This document shows positions 7,739 through 14,336 of a stretch of DNA of 21,911 nt, one piece after another (position 1 is the stretch's first letter; each line of letters starts with the position of its first letter). Made by a program: the position numbers and the translations under genes. Source of the stretch: Bacillota bacterium (GTDB taxonomy: Bacteria > Bacillota > Clostridia > DSM-8532); contig JAEYOK010000009.1 in the NCBI GenBank assembly GCA_023411795.1, positions 1 through 21,911 on the forward strand, given 5' to 3'. The notes under the pieces were generated by a model, which was given only the letters and a program-made list of their open reading frames with translations, made no database searches and was not told the origin of the DNA.

Positions 7739-8791
7739 GTGTCAGTAATAGTAGCGAGAAATGATAAAGAGAGCTATATACTCAAGATTCCATACAACCA
7801 AGAGTTGTATAAAAAAATGAAAGGCCTTAAGGGAACTGAATGGGATAATGAAAATAAGTTGTGGATAGTTCAGAAAGAAGAATCAACACTTTATTATGTA
7901 AGACAGCTATTATTAAGTTATGGAATTATTAAAAAAGCACCAAAGGATGAATCCAATTTTATTTCTGATTTAAAAATGTTAATTAACGAACTTCGAATTC
8001 AGGGTTATAGCAATAAAACAATCAAAGCTTATACCGGACATATGAGCAGGTTTATGAAGTATAATTCGGAATATAATACATTTAATGAGAAAATAATTAA
8101 AAGTTATATCTTGCATTTGAAAGAAAATATGAATTGCTCACATTCATATATTAGTCAGTTAATCGGAAGTCTTAAATTCTGGTATATAAAGATAAAAAAG
8201 TTACCCGATTTTGAGTTTTGTATTATTCATCCAAGAAAAGAAAAGAAACTACCGAACGTATTATCTAAACAAGAGGTTCAAAATATTATTTCAAAGATTC
8301 AAAACCTTAAACATAAAACAATTATTATGCTGATATATTCAGCTGGTCTACGAATAAGTGAAGCTGCACAATTAAAAGTATCGGACATAAATAGTCAAAG
8401 AGGATTAATTAAAATAAGTCAGGGTAAAGGGAAAAAAGATAGGGTAACCTTATTATCTGAAAAAGTGTTGAAGACATTACGAGAATATTATAAAGGTTAC
8501 AAACCTGAATATTGGCTATTTCCCGGAGCAAACTCAGAAAGACCAATCACGACAAGGAGTATACAAAATGTTTTTGAGCAGGCTCGCAAAAATGCAAATA
8601 TAAGTACAAAGGCTACTGTGCATTGGCTTAGGCATTCTTTTGCAACTCATTTGCTGGAAAGTGGTGTAGATCTTAGATATATTCAAGAATTGCTGGGACA
8701 CCAAAGTTCGAAAACAACTGAGATTTATACTCATGTAAGCAGTAAAGAAATTGCAAAAATTAGAAATCCACTTGACGACCTGAACATATAG
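7739..8791 (+). CDS. tyrosine recombinase, integron-integrase-like, with N-terminal HARP-like module
   Basis: The product is 350 aa. Residues 5-60 match the HARP-like pattern (IPYN...LKGTEWDNENKLWIV). Residues 73-155 are a SAM-like DNA-binding domain (LRIQGYSNKTIKAYTGHMSRF). Residues 170-345 are the catalytic domain with R205 (SAGLRISEA), K230 (GKGKKDR), H295 and R298 (HWLRHSFATHLL), H321 (LLGHQ) and Y330 (IYTHVS), so all catalytic residues are present. The C terminus IRNPLDDL resembles the RSPLDxL end of IntI. The additional segment between the second and third catalytic patches that marks true IntI is absent, so it sits between XerC/D and IntI by eye. It starts with GTG at 7739 after GAGGGAG. 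It is transcribed towards the gene array, as in inverted-integrase integrons. A tight SOS-type promoter precedes it. Confidence 0.85.
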   Translation: MSVIVARNDKESYILKIPYNQELYKKMKGLKGTEWDNENKLWIVQKEESTLYYVRQLLLSYGIIKKAPKDESNFISDLKMLINELRIQGYSNKTIKAYTGHMSRFMKYNSEYNTFNEKIIKSYILHLKENMNCSHSYISQLIGSLKFWYIKIKKLPDFEFCIIHPRKEKKLPNVLSKQEVQNIISKIQNLKHKTIIMLIYSAGLRISEAAQLKVSDINSQRGLIKISQGKGKKDRVTLLSEKVLKTLREYYKGYKPEYWLFPGANSERPITTRSIQNVFEQARKNANISTKATVHWLRHSFATHLLESGVDLRYIQELLGHQSSKTTEIYTHVSSKEIAKIRNPLDDLNI

Positions 8792-8812
8792 AAATAATAT
8801 GTATATATGGTA

Positions 8813-8831
8813 TATACGAACATATATTCAC
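8813..8831. other. candidate attI-like site after the recombinase gene
   Basis: Twenty-two bp after the recombinase stop, TATACGAACATATATTCAC closely matches the left end of the 137-bp repeat at 11602-11621 (TATACGAACAATATTTTCAC; one gap and two mismatches). The right end of the repeat at 13927 also carries TATACGAA. A site beside the integrase that shares sequence with the cassette sites is what an attI would look like. The match is short and AT-rich. Confidence 0.35.
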
Positions 8832-9057
8832 AGATACCACCAGCTTTCGAGTATTAGACGAAAATAAATTAAGAGATACTGTAGTTAGCCGTAAATGCTC
8901 TGCACCACGAACCCCAACCCATCACATTGATTTTGAGATTGGCTTTGTAGAAGGGCATGAAAAAGACCACCCCGAAGAGTGGTCTTTATTTCAAATGATT
9001 GTACGCATTGTTATGCGAATTTCAAATGTTTTTTCAATATTAGTATATGCGTTATGA
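8824..9057 (+). pseudogene. start-less ORF relic, unrecognised
   Basis: An open frame with no start codon reads TDTTSFRVLDENKLRDTVV and then SAPRTPTHHIDFEIGFVEGH before running through a terminator hairpin. The soluble, mixed-charge composition up to about 8980 looks like real protein, and the tail after the hairpin does not. I do not recognise a family. It is probably the 3' remnant of a lost gene. Confidence 0.3.
8962..8995 (+). terminator. Rho-independent terminator
   Basis: AAAGACCAC (8962-8970) pairs perfectly with GTGGTCTTT (8979-8987) around an 8-nt loop, followed by ATTTC. It is suitable for ending recombinase transcription about 170 bp after its stop. Confidence 0.65.
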
Positions 9058-9073
9058 GACAAAAAAGCAATAC

Positions 9074-9598
9074 CTATTTTTTGAATAATGGCTTTAATCT
9101 GTATAAGTTTTCAAGCTGTATATTCAATTTTTTCCAATCTTCATCTGTTATCGTAGCATACCTTTGTTTCTCATATTGATAATTGTATATTCTGTCTTTA
9201 CTTATTGTCCTAATTTGTTCGACTAATACAGTTGATTTTCCATTCTCAAGGTCAACGTGGTATGGTATGCCATCATTTAATCTTTCAAGTGTTAGAGGTA
9301 GTATTACGCATACAGTTGATTCTTTGGTAGTCCTCACTACTAATACTGGTCGATCATAATCTTGTTCACTGCCAATATTAATACCTAAATGTGCCCAATA
9401 AATTTGATTATTTAAGATTATCAAGTTATTATTTTGAATACCATATCTCAATTCTGCTTTATTATTAATCCATTCAGCATATTCTAAAGTGCTTAATGAG
9501 TCTTGTTCTAATAATACTTTTTTACAATTATCAAATTGTGTTTCAACTTTTAAAAGATTCTGTTTATCGTCTGTTAATTTTTCTGTTTTCTTACACAC
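9074..9598 (-). CDS. MazF/PemK-family toxin-like protein with N-terminal extension
   Basis: The product is 174 aa. Residues 1-65 are Lys/Glu/Gln-rich and probably helical or coiled-coil. The second part carries the MazF/PemK barrel: IYWAHLGINIGSEQDYDRPVLVV (the usual G-x4-G-x-E-x4-RPV opening), VCVILPLT, and STVLVEQIRTISKDRI. MazF proteins are mRNA interferases. No antitoxin gene lies immediately upstream or downstream, so it is an orphan or neutralised by its own N-terminal part. The start is GTG at 9598, with GGGAGGG some 12 nt upstream. It is the only array-side gene, apart from the IS, on the minus strand, as toxin cassettes with their own promoter often are. An inverted repeat flanks its promoter. 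Confidence 0.78.
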   Translation of the reverse strand: MCKKTEKLTDDKQNLLKVETQFDNCKKVLLEQDSLSTLEYAEWINNKAELRYGIQNNNLIILNNQIYWAHLGINIGSEQDYDRPVLVVRTTKESTVCVILPLTLERLNDGIPYHVDLENGKSTVLVEQIRTISKDRIYNYQYEKQRYATITDEDWKKLNIQLENLYRLKPLFKK

Positions 9599-9613
9599 CT
9601 TATATTACCCTCC

Positions 9614-9669
9614 CACAAAACACTTCACATATCATACCATATTCTGTAGATTTATGGAATGTTTTGTAG
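9614..9669 (-). promoter_or_regulatory. promoter and candidate operator of the MazF-like gene
   Basis: On the minus strand an extended -10 (TGGTATGAT; TATGAT at 9631-9636) sits 17 bp from a weak TTCCAT -35. ACAAAACA (9615-9622) and TGTTTTGT (9660-9667) form an inverted repeat that brackets this promoter. Such symmetry suits autoregulation by a toxin-antitoxin protein, but no antitoxin is seen. Confidence 0.45.
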
Positions 9670-9827
9670 TAGAATTATTTTATGTGTTAGTAGAAATTCC
9701 CAATAATATGTGTTAATATTGTATTGTTTGGTTGGTATTCCACGCCTACAAGTATTTGTGAATTTATGTGAGGTTTTCTTTTATATTTTGACTCTCACAA
9801 GTTCATAAAGAAAGGAGGAGTCGTCCC

Positions 9828-9926
9828 GTGGAAGAATTTTGGATTTCGGTATTGAGTCAACTTTGCGTGTACATAATTATTAAACTCATAGAAAGAAAAA
9901 ATGACGACCTTAGAGATCGTCGCTAA
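9828..9926 (+). CDS. small hydrophobic peptide, possible type I toxin (Fst-like)
   Basis: GTG at 9828 follows a strong AAAGGAGGAG and opens a 32-aa frame, MEEFWISVLSQLCVYIIIKL then IERKNDDLRDRR. One membrane-spanning stretch is followed by a charged tail, the layout of Fst/Ldr-type toxins. The coding end contains a hairpin (GACGA...TCGTC), and upstream TGTGAG (9770s) can pair with CTCACA at 9794-9799. A second hairpin and terminator follow. The antitoxin RNA cannot be identified by eye. The ribosome binding site and layout make it likely to be expressed; the toxin role is inference. Confidence 0.5.
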   Translation: MEEFWISVLSQLCVYIIIKLIERKNDDLRDRR

Positions 9927-9944
9927 TCAAAATTATTTACTTTG

Positions 9945-9988
9945 GTGAAGGGCGGACACCCTTCACTTGTATTATAATACAAGTTTTT
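9945..9988 (+). terminator. tandem hairpin and palindrome terminator
   Basis: GTGAAGGG (9945-9952) pairs perfectly with CCCTTCAC (9959-9966). It is followed without gap by the 18-bp perfect palindrome CTTGTATTATAATACAAG (9966-9983) and TTTTT. It probably terminates the small-peptide transcript. Confidence 0.65.
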
Positions 9989-10153
9989 GTAAATTGCTAC
10001 TACTATTTTAAAGACCTATTCGCACATCGGCTAAACCAGCTAAGCGCTGTCAAGTATTACAATAAAAAATATTTATAGCAGTAAAAATGAGAATAACAAA
10101 ATGAACCTCAAATAATAGGTTTGTTTTATCGTTATGAAGGTAGTAAAATAATA

Positions 10154-11371
10154 CTAATGTTCTTTACTAAAAGGTTTCTGACTTGTCAAAATACCATAAA
10201 TAATACGAAGGAGCTTGCCGCTTGTGGCAATAATAGCAATCTTCGGCGATTTTCCTTCAGAACGCTTTTTGGTATAGAATTCAGACAAAACAGGGTTTGC
10301 CGATCCATTCTTACGTTTGGATATGGCACCAATAGTGGCCTGATACAAAGCTTTTCTTAAGTAACTGGAACCACGTTTTGAAATCCTGTTGTTTGTTGAT
10401 TTAAACTTGCCTGATTGAAAGACAGAAGGATCCAGTCCTGCGAATGCAACAAGTTGTTTTTCAGTCGGGAACCTGTTAACTTGACCAATCTCACTGAGAA
10501 TGGTAGCTGCAGTAAACTCTCCAATGCCTGGTATGGACAGAAGAAGAGTATAAGCAGGAGAAAGGGAAGCCCGTGCGATCAGGTGAGCCCGTAAATCAGT
10601 CAGGATTTGTTTTTGGGTCACAATAATACGCAAGTAATCATTGAGAACCCGTATGTTTGACTGCTGGGCCTTATGACTTGGTAAACTTTCTCCTGCGGCA
10701 GCTAAAAGTTGCTTGACTTTAATGTTACACCAATCGTCTGAATGACCACGGGCAGTAGATTTAATAATTTTGAATAGGTCTTTGGGATTAGCTTTTAGTA
10801 TATCATCAGGCGCGGGATAAGACATAAGAATCATAATAGAAGAATTGCAGCAAAGATTCCTAAACAATGTATGATAATTAGGGAAAACAAGATCAAGTAT
10901 ACTTTGCATACGCAGTTGAATTTCAGTATAAGTACGCATTAAACCCTCATATTGTCTTGAAAGACATTGTAATTCTGCAATGAAATCAGGCACATCATGG
11001 TTAACCTCAACATTGTTAAGGTAGTAGACCTTAGCAATTCGACTGGCATCAACAGGATCAGTTTTAATCTTTCTAATAGACTTAGCTTTTTGATTATGAG
11101 TCATAATGGGGTTAAGAACAACTACATTGTATCCAGACCTTTGAAAGAAATTAATAATAGGCTTGGAGTAGTTACCGGTAGCCTCAAGAGCGACATCTGG
11201 TTTGATTCCTGTTTTGCGTTCTAGCTCATGCAAATGTTTCAACAATAGGGCAGTGTCCTTGGGCGAATGTGTGAATGAGAAAGGTTTTGAGAAAGGCTCT
11301 TCATAAGAAATGAAGGAAGCAGCGATGCTCTTTGACTTAGATACATCAATGCTTAGAACAGGTTTGTACAT
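10154..11371 (-). CDS. IS110 family transposase (DEDD plus Transposase_20)
   Basis: The product is 405 aa from ATG 11371, preceded by CTAAGGAGGTT; an in-frame upstream extension to 11494 runs through the structured leader and is not coding. The N-terminal RuvC-like DEDD domain shows SIDVSKSKS (first Asp), VALEATGNY (Glu) and KIKTDPVDASRIA (Asp pair). The C-terminal Transposase_20 domain shows LLLSIPGIGEFTAATILSEIG and RISKRGSSYLRKALYQ, which holds the catalytic serine. The gene looks intact. IS110 enzymes are guided by a bridge RNA made from the element's non-coding end. Confidence 0.95.
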   Translation of the reverse strand: MYKPVLSIDVSKSKSIAASFISYEEPFSKPFSFTHSPKDTALLLKHLHELERKTGIKPDVALEATGNYSKPIINFFQRSGYNVVVLNPIMTHNQKAKSIRKIKTDPVDASRIAKVYYLNNVEVNHDVPDFIAELQCLSRQYEGLMRTYTEIQLRMQSILDLVFPNYHTLFRNLCCNSSIMILMSYPAPDDILKANPKDLFKIIKSTARGHSDDWCNIKVKQLLAAAGESLPSHKAQQSNIRVLNDYLRIIVTQKQILTDLRAHLIARASLSPAYTLLLSIPGIGEFTAATILSEIGQVNRFPTEKQLVAFAGLDPSVFQSGKFKSTNNRISKRGSSYLRKALYQATIGAISKRKNGSANPVLSEFYTKKRSEGKSPKIAIIATSGKLLRIIYGILTSQKPFSKEH

Positions 11372-11384
11372 ATATAACCTCCTT

Positions 11385-11560
11385 AGATTACCGGGGCCTA
11401 ATGCCGACCTCTCTCCCCAAGTTCGTACGGTGATGCGGGCTCGAAGCCCAACCAGCTCAATCGGGGTATGATAGGAAGCAAGAGGAATGAACACTTTATG
11501 CGACGGGGTCTAAAGCCCCAACAATGCTTACGTTCTACACCTCCGGTTAGTATAAATAGT
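11385..11560 (-). ncRNA. candidate IS110 bridge RNA
   Basis: The 5' leader of the transposase is GC-rich in an AT-rich setting. On the minus strand it holds at least two clear hairpins: GGGGCTTTAGACCCC and GGGCTTCGAGCCC. A minus-strand TATACT or TTTATACT near 11555-11570 could be the -10. Position, size (about 175 nt) and fold fit a bridge RNA of the IS110 group. Guide loops cannot be assigned without the element's exact ends. Confidence 0.5.
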
Positions 11561-11603
11561 ATAAACGAACCATACCCAGATTGAAGTGGTTATGTTACGA
11601 GTA

Positions 11604-11740
11604 TACGAACAATATTTTCACGCTTCGGGCGTGCTCAAGGGTCATTGCTGCCCACACCGTCTCACCGGGCGGCAAGCACCGCTAAAGGGCCGGGCTCCGA
11701 TGGTCCGGTTCGTCGGCGTCGTAAAACCGGGACGTTAGCT
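11604..11740. repeat. 137-bp structured attC-like repeat, copy A (complete)
   Basis: It is bounded by TACGAAC (left) and GTTAGCT (right). Inside are stem 1 CACGC-TTCGG-GCGTG, stem 2 TTGCTGCCC / GGGCGGCAA around the 13-nt loop ACACCGTCTCACC, and a distal part ending CTCCGATGGTCCGGTTCG and GGCGTCGT. It is exactly as long as copy B, near 60 percent GC in AT-rich DNA, and non-coding. The layout (complementary end 7-mers, imperfect internal pairing, position after one gene and before the next) is that of an integron attC site. The end boxes only loosely fit RYYYAAC and GTTRRRY. Confidence 0.75.
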
Positions 11741-11757
11741 GACATACACCGAAAGGC

Positions 11758-11776
11758 AAGCGTCGTCCTGACGCTT
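11758..11776. repeat. GCGWC hairpin, copy 1
   Basis: AAGCGTC / GACGCTT form a perfect 7-bp stem around GTCCT, 18 bp after repeat A. It has the same stem and loop design as the hairpins at 19496 and 20238, with a compensatory T-A to A-T swap in the stem. Confidence 0.5.
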
Positions 11777-11787
11777 AAATTTTAGGG

Positions 11788-11871
11788 ATGGACATTGATG
11801 TACCATATGAAATTGCTGCTTTATCTGATGAATATAATTTTAAAATGGAAGTTGGGACTAACTTGCATTGA
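11788..11871 (+). pseudogene. 27-residue ORF or fragment, unrecognised
   Basis: ATG 11788 opens MDIDVPYEIAALSDEYNFKM and ends seven residues later. There is no good ribosome binding site. It may be the tail of a lost gene at the start of this cassette. No family is recognised. Confidence 0.2.
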
Positions 11872-11892
11872 ATGTTTAGGACGGACTAAATA

Positions 11893-12729
11893 ATGATAAA
11901 AAAAGTAATTACATTTTGTATAATAATTGCTATTATTATTTTATTTTTCGCTTTTTACACAGAGAATACTTACCCTTTGCATAAAGAAGCAGGTATCGAA
12001 GAAGTTACTGCATTTATGTATAAAAGTGAGTCCCAATTTTTATCTGATGAATATTTTTATGAGATAGACTCTTTATATAAACAAATAGAAAAAGAAAATG
12101 GGCATTGGAATTTTTATGATAGCTCAAAGAAAATTGCGGCAAAAGCTATTATTAATAAAATGATGGATGATTTAGAAAAAAATCCGAATGATCTATTAAA
12201 GCATAGGAATTTTAAACGCTATTTTGAAACATTCGATAAAAATATAAGAGAATTAGACAGCATTACAGAACGTATGCATTTCTTTAGAAACATATTGAAC
12301 TCTTTTAGTGGTGCACCTGCAGATTTAAAAGGTATGATAGATTTAGCTGCCAGAGGGGAATGGCACTTGTTTAGTGCTAAATTTCATAGGTTTAACTATG
12401 GGGATATTAATGGAGCTTTAAATGTTAAGTTCTTGTCAGCTGATGGAAGGTTTGAAGCTGTATATAATACTGGTACAGGAAAAGTAATATCTGATCCGGC
12501 TAACATAGGAACATACAATTATGCTCCTGGTTCAGTTAATCCGATAGAGTATTTTATGCATGATAAATATGATAAAAAGCCTTGGAAAAAATGGGGTAAT
12601 ATAAAAGGCTTCTCATACGCTGATATTATGAATTTGGAATCAGGACATGATTCATTTGAAGCGAGGAATAATGAGGGAAACGTTGAAAGGTTGATACGGC
12701 AAAGAAAAAACGAATTAGAAAAGAATTGA
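11893..12729 (+). CDS. secreted or membrane-anchored protein of unknown function
   Basis: The product is 278 aa. Residues 4-22 are a strongly hydrophobic signal or anchor after MIKK. An alpha-helical, charged region follows to about 145. A more conserved-looking C-terminal part has GMIDLAARGEWHLFSAKFHR, GRFEAVYNTGTGKVISDPAN and GTYNYAPGSVNPIEYF, ending in a basic helix. The aromatic and Gly-rich C-terminal half looks like a small globular domain. The family is not recognised with confidence, and I assign no activity. It is the first full gene after repeat A, and a methyltransferase fragment begins at its stop codon. Confidence 0.7.
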   Translation: MIKKVITFCIIIAIIILFFAFYTENTYPLHKEAGIEEVTAFMYKSESQFLSDEYFYEIDSLYKQIEKENGHWNFYDSSKKIAAKAIINKMMDDLEKNPNDLLKHRNFKRYFETFDKNIRELDSITERMHFFRNILNSFSGAPADLKGMIDLAARGEWHLFSAKFHRFNYGDINGALNVKFLSADGRFEAVYNTGTGKVISDPANIGTYNYAPGSVNPIEYFMHDKYDKKPWKKWGNIKGFSYADIMNLESGHDSFEARNNEGNVERLIRQRKNELEKN

Positions 12730-12923
12730 AGAATTTGTTAAACCCTGGTGGAAAAATTATTATAGGTGATGTTTCATTTAAAACAACATTAGATTTAGTG
12801 AAATGTAAACTAGAGGATAATGGCCAATGGGATGATGATGAAATATATATTGTATTTGAGGAATTTGAGGACTTATTAATGATAGAATTAGGGAGGATCT
12901 ATGAAAGAACTAAAGGAATCTAA
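12726..12923 (+). pseudogene. class I SAM methyltransferase, C-terminal fragment
   Basis: The frame encodes LLNPGGKIIIGDVSFKTTLD and DNGQWDDDEIYIVFEEFEDL. This is the segment of a YrrT-like class I methyltransferase that follows the missing SAM-binding GxGxG region. The whole N-terminal half is gone: the fragment begins at a TTG that overlaps the stop of the preceding gene. After about 12880 the frame runs into the ribosome binding site and start of the next gene. It is a relic left by recombination. Confidence 0.6.
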
Positions 12924-13761
12924 GTGGGCAAATGAGATAATTTCGCTGCAATGTAAAGAAGGTAACTGGGGATATTTCCATACCCTTAGTGAACCGACTA
13001 AAAGCCATCCAATAACAACAGAACAAGCGTTAAGGCGACTTCAAATATTAGGTTTTTCATATGAGGACATTCAAATTCAAAAAGCCGTATCATATATGCA
13101 TGATTGTTTAGCAGGAGATAATCAAATACCTGATAGAAGAGAAAAACTGCACGATTGGGGCATATTTACTTCTCTTATGTTATCTACTTGGATTCGGCGG
13201 TTTACTTTGGAAGATGATTTTGCAAATTGTATTGCTGAAAAATGGGCGGAAGTAATAAGTGATTCGTTTATCAGTGGTACGTATCAGCACAACGATTATT
13301 TAAAGGCTTATACAAAAGTATTTAAAATGGTGCCTCGTGGAGGAAGATTAGTTGACTTTGTTTCATTTTATACTACCTCATTACTATCTAATTATCTTGA
13401 GGAAACAATAGAAGAAGCCATGTTTGATTATATCATCAGTCATAACGCGGGCATTTACTACATTTATGATGGTTGTTTACTAAATACACCGGGAGTTTTT
13501 AAATCGAAACAGGCAAGCAGATTTATAGGAGCAATAGAACTTTTATCTGAATATAAAAACCTAAAATGTAAAGCAAAGCTTAAATTTGCAGGAGAATGGT
13601 TAAACCATAATAAGGAAATAGACGGTTCATGGGATATGGGTTCGGTTGTTAAAGACGGTATACAATTCCCATTATCAGATTCATGGAGAACTATTGAAAT
13701 CAGGAAAAAGGACTGTACGTACAGAATATCTAAATTATTAAGAAATTTAGGTTTTAATTAG
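12901..13761 (+). CDS. prenyltransferase/squalene-cyclase-like alpha-toroid protein, hypothetical
   Basis: The product is 286 aa. ATG 12901 follows GGGAGG. The sequence is almost wholly alpha-helical with Trp, Gly and Leu repeats like those of alpha/alpha-toroid proteins: WANEIISLQCKEGNWGYF near the start, TTEQALRRLQILGFS, and WLNHNKEIDGSWDMGS late. No DxDD cyclase motif or prenyltransferase zinc site is seen, so no enzymatic activity is assigned. The protein ends 32 bp before the left end of repeat B, as expected for the last gene of a cassette. Confidence 0.65.
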   Translation: MKELKESKWANEIISLQCKEGNWGYFHTLSEPTKSHPITTEQALRRLQILGFSYEDIQIQKAVSYMHDCLAGDNQIPDRREKLHDWGIFTSLMLSTWIRRFTLEDDFANCIAEKWAEVISDSFISGTYQHNDYLKAYTKVFKMVPRGGRLVDFVSFYTTSLLSNYLEETIEEAMFDYIISHNAGIYYIYDGCLLNTPGVFKSKQASRFIGAIELLSEYKNLKCKAKLKFAGEWLNHNKEIDGSWDMGSVVKDGIQFPLSDSWRTIEIRKKDCTYRISKLLRNLGFN

Positions 13762-13793
13762 TGAAGAACCTGCTTTGAAGAACGGGGCGCATC

Positions 13794-13930
13794 ATATAAC
13801 ACAGCTTTTTATGCTTCGGGTGTGCTTATGGGTCATTACTGCCACACCGTCTCACCGGGCGGCAAGCTCCGCCAAGAAGAAGGGCTCCGCTGGTCCGGTT
13901 CGATGGCGTCGTGAAAACGTAACGTTATAC
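13794..13930. repeat. 137-bp structured attC-like repeat, copy B (complete)
   Basis: It is bounded by ATATAAC (13794) and GTTATAC (13924), which pair at all but one position. It aligns with copy A over its full length: stem 1 changes to ATGC-TTCGG-GTGT with G-U pairs, and the stem 2 loop CACACCGTCTCACCGGGCGG is identical. The distal TGGTCCGGTTCG and GGCGTCGTGAAAACG also match. It starts 32 bp after one gene and ends about 100 bp before the DUF2442 gene. Confidence 0.8.
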
Positions 13931-13932
13931 GA

Positions 13933-13982
13933 AATTTGCACTAAGGGTTTGTAGTGCAAATTCTCCGTGGATATGGTATAAT
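13933..13982 (+). promoter_or_regulatory. hairpin followed by extended -10 promoter of the DUF2442 gene
   Basis: AATTTGCACTA (13933-13943) pairs perfectly with TAGTGCAAATT (13952-13962), 11 bp with an 8-nt loop, just after repeat B. It is followed by TGGTATAAT (-10 at 13977-13982, extended TG) with only a weak GTGCAA -35 at 17 bp. The next gene therefore carries its own promoter just inside the boundary. AGGAGGT at 13993-13999 precedes a six-codon MLEGLE reading frame. Confidence 0.5.
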
Positions 13983-14030
13983 CTAACTAATTAGGAGGTA
14001 TGCTAGAAGGATTGGAATAAGGTGATGCAA

Positions 14031-14276
14031 ATGTATCCTAAAATTATTAATGCTAAGCTTAATGGAGATTATCAATTGATGGTTACGTTTAACAATAATA
14101 TTGTTAAAAAGCTTAATTTTTTACCTAAGTTATCTGAGCCAAGGTTTGAAGCTTTAAATAATAAGACGTTATTTGATAATTTCCAAATTGACCAGGGTGG
14201 TTACGGTATAAGTTGGAATAATGAAATTGATATAAGTGAATATGAAGCATGGACAAATGGGGAATTAATCAATTGA
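14031..14276 (+). CDS. DUF2442 domain protein
   Basis: The product is about 81 aa: MYPKIINAKLNGDYQLMVTF, then PRFEALNNKTLFDNFQIDQG, GISWNNEIDISEYEAW and TNGE. This is the whole DUF2442 fold (the lFxxxxxxxGGxgixWnxxiDls pattern). DUF2442 proteins often pair with DUF4160 proteins in toxin-antitoxin-like loci; no DUF4160 partner is present. GTG 14022 and ATG 14025 are alternative starts, but ATG 14031 is best spaced from AAGGTGAT. The gene, promoter and terminator lie alone between repeats B and C, making the cleanest one-gene cassette here. Confidence 0.85.
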   Translation: MYPKIINAKLNGDYQLMVTFNNNIVKKLNFLPKLSEPRFEALNNKTLFDNFQIDQGGYGISWNNEIDISEYEAWTNGELIN

Positions 14277-14304
14277 GTCGGGCATTATCGCTCGGCTTTT
14301 TTAT
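14275..14304 (+). terminator. Rho-independent terminator of the DUF2442 gene
   Basis: GAGTCGGGC (14275-14283) pairs with GCTCGGCTT (14290-14298) allowing G-U pairs, with loop ATTATC, followed by TTTTT. The stem overlaps the stop codon. Confidence 0.8.
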
Positions 14305-14336
14305 TATGTTTTGATATTAAGAAAAGTGCAAACTTC

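Larger units (their letters stand above)
10120..11595 (-). mobile_element. IS110-family insertion sequence (ends approximate)
   Basis: The element consists of an IS110-type transposase gene (10154-11371) and a long, GC-rich, structured leader upstream of it (to about 11570), where IS110-group elements encode their bridge RNA. IS110 elements lack terminal inverted repeats and usually make no target duplication, so exact ends cannot be seen. The right end must lie before 11604, where the 137-bp repeat begins. Insertion beside an attC-like site recalls the IS1111-attC subgroup that targets integron attC sites. Confidence 0.75.

Noticed and set aside
9828..9830. GTG at 9828 as a MazF antitoxin start
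   Set aside because: The peptide is hydrophobic and on the opposite strand, unlike MazE/PemI antitoxins.
11372..11494. N-terminal extension of the IS110 transposase
   Set aside because: The real start at 11371 has a near-perfect AGGAGG, family proteins begin at this Met, and the extension crosses the hairpin-rich leader.
11604..13930. CRISPR or simple MITE explanation for the repeats
   Set aside because: The spacing is gene-sized and the repeats are 137 bp, so this is not CRISPR. A MITE is not fully excluded, but there are no target duplications around A or B, and the end boxes are short and asymmetric as in attC.
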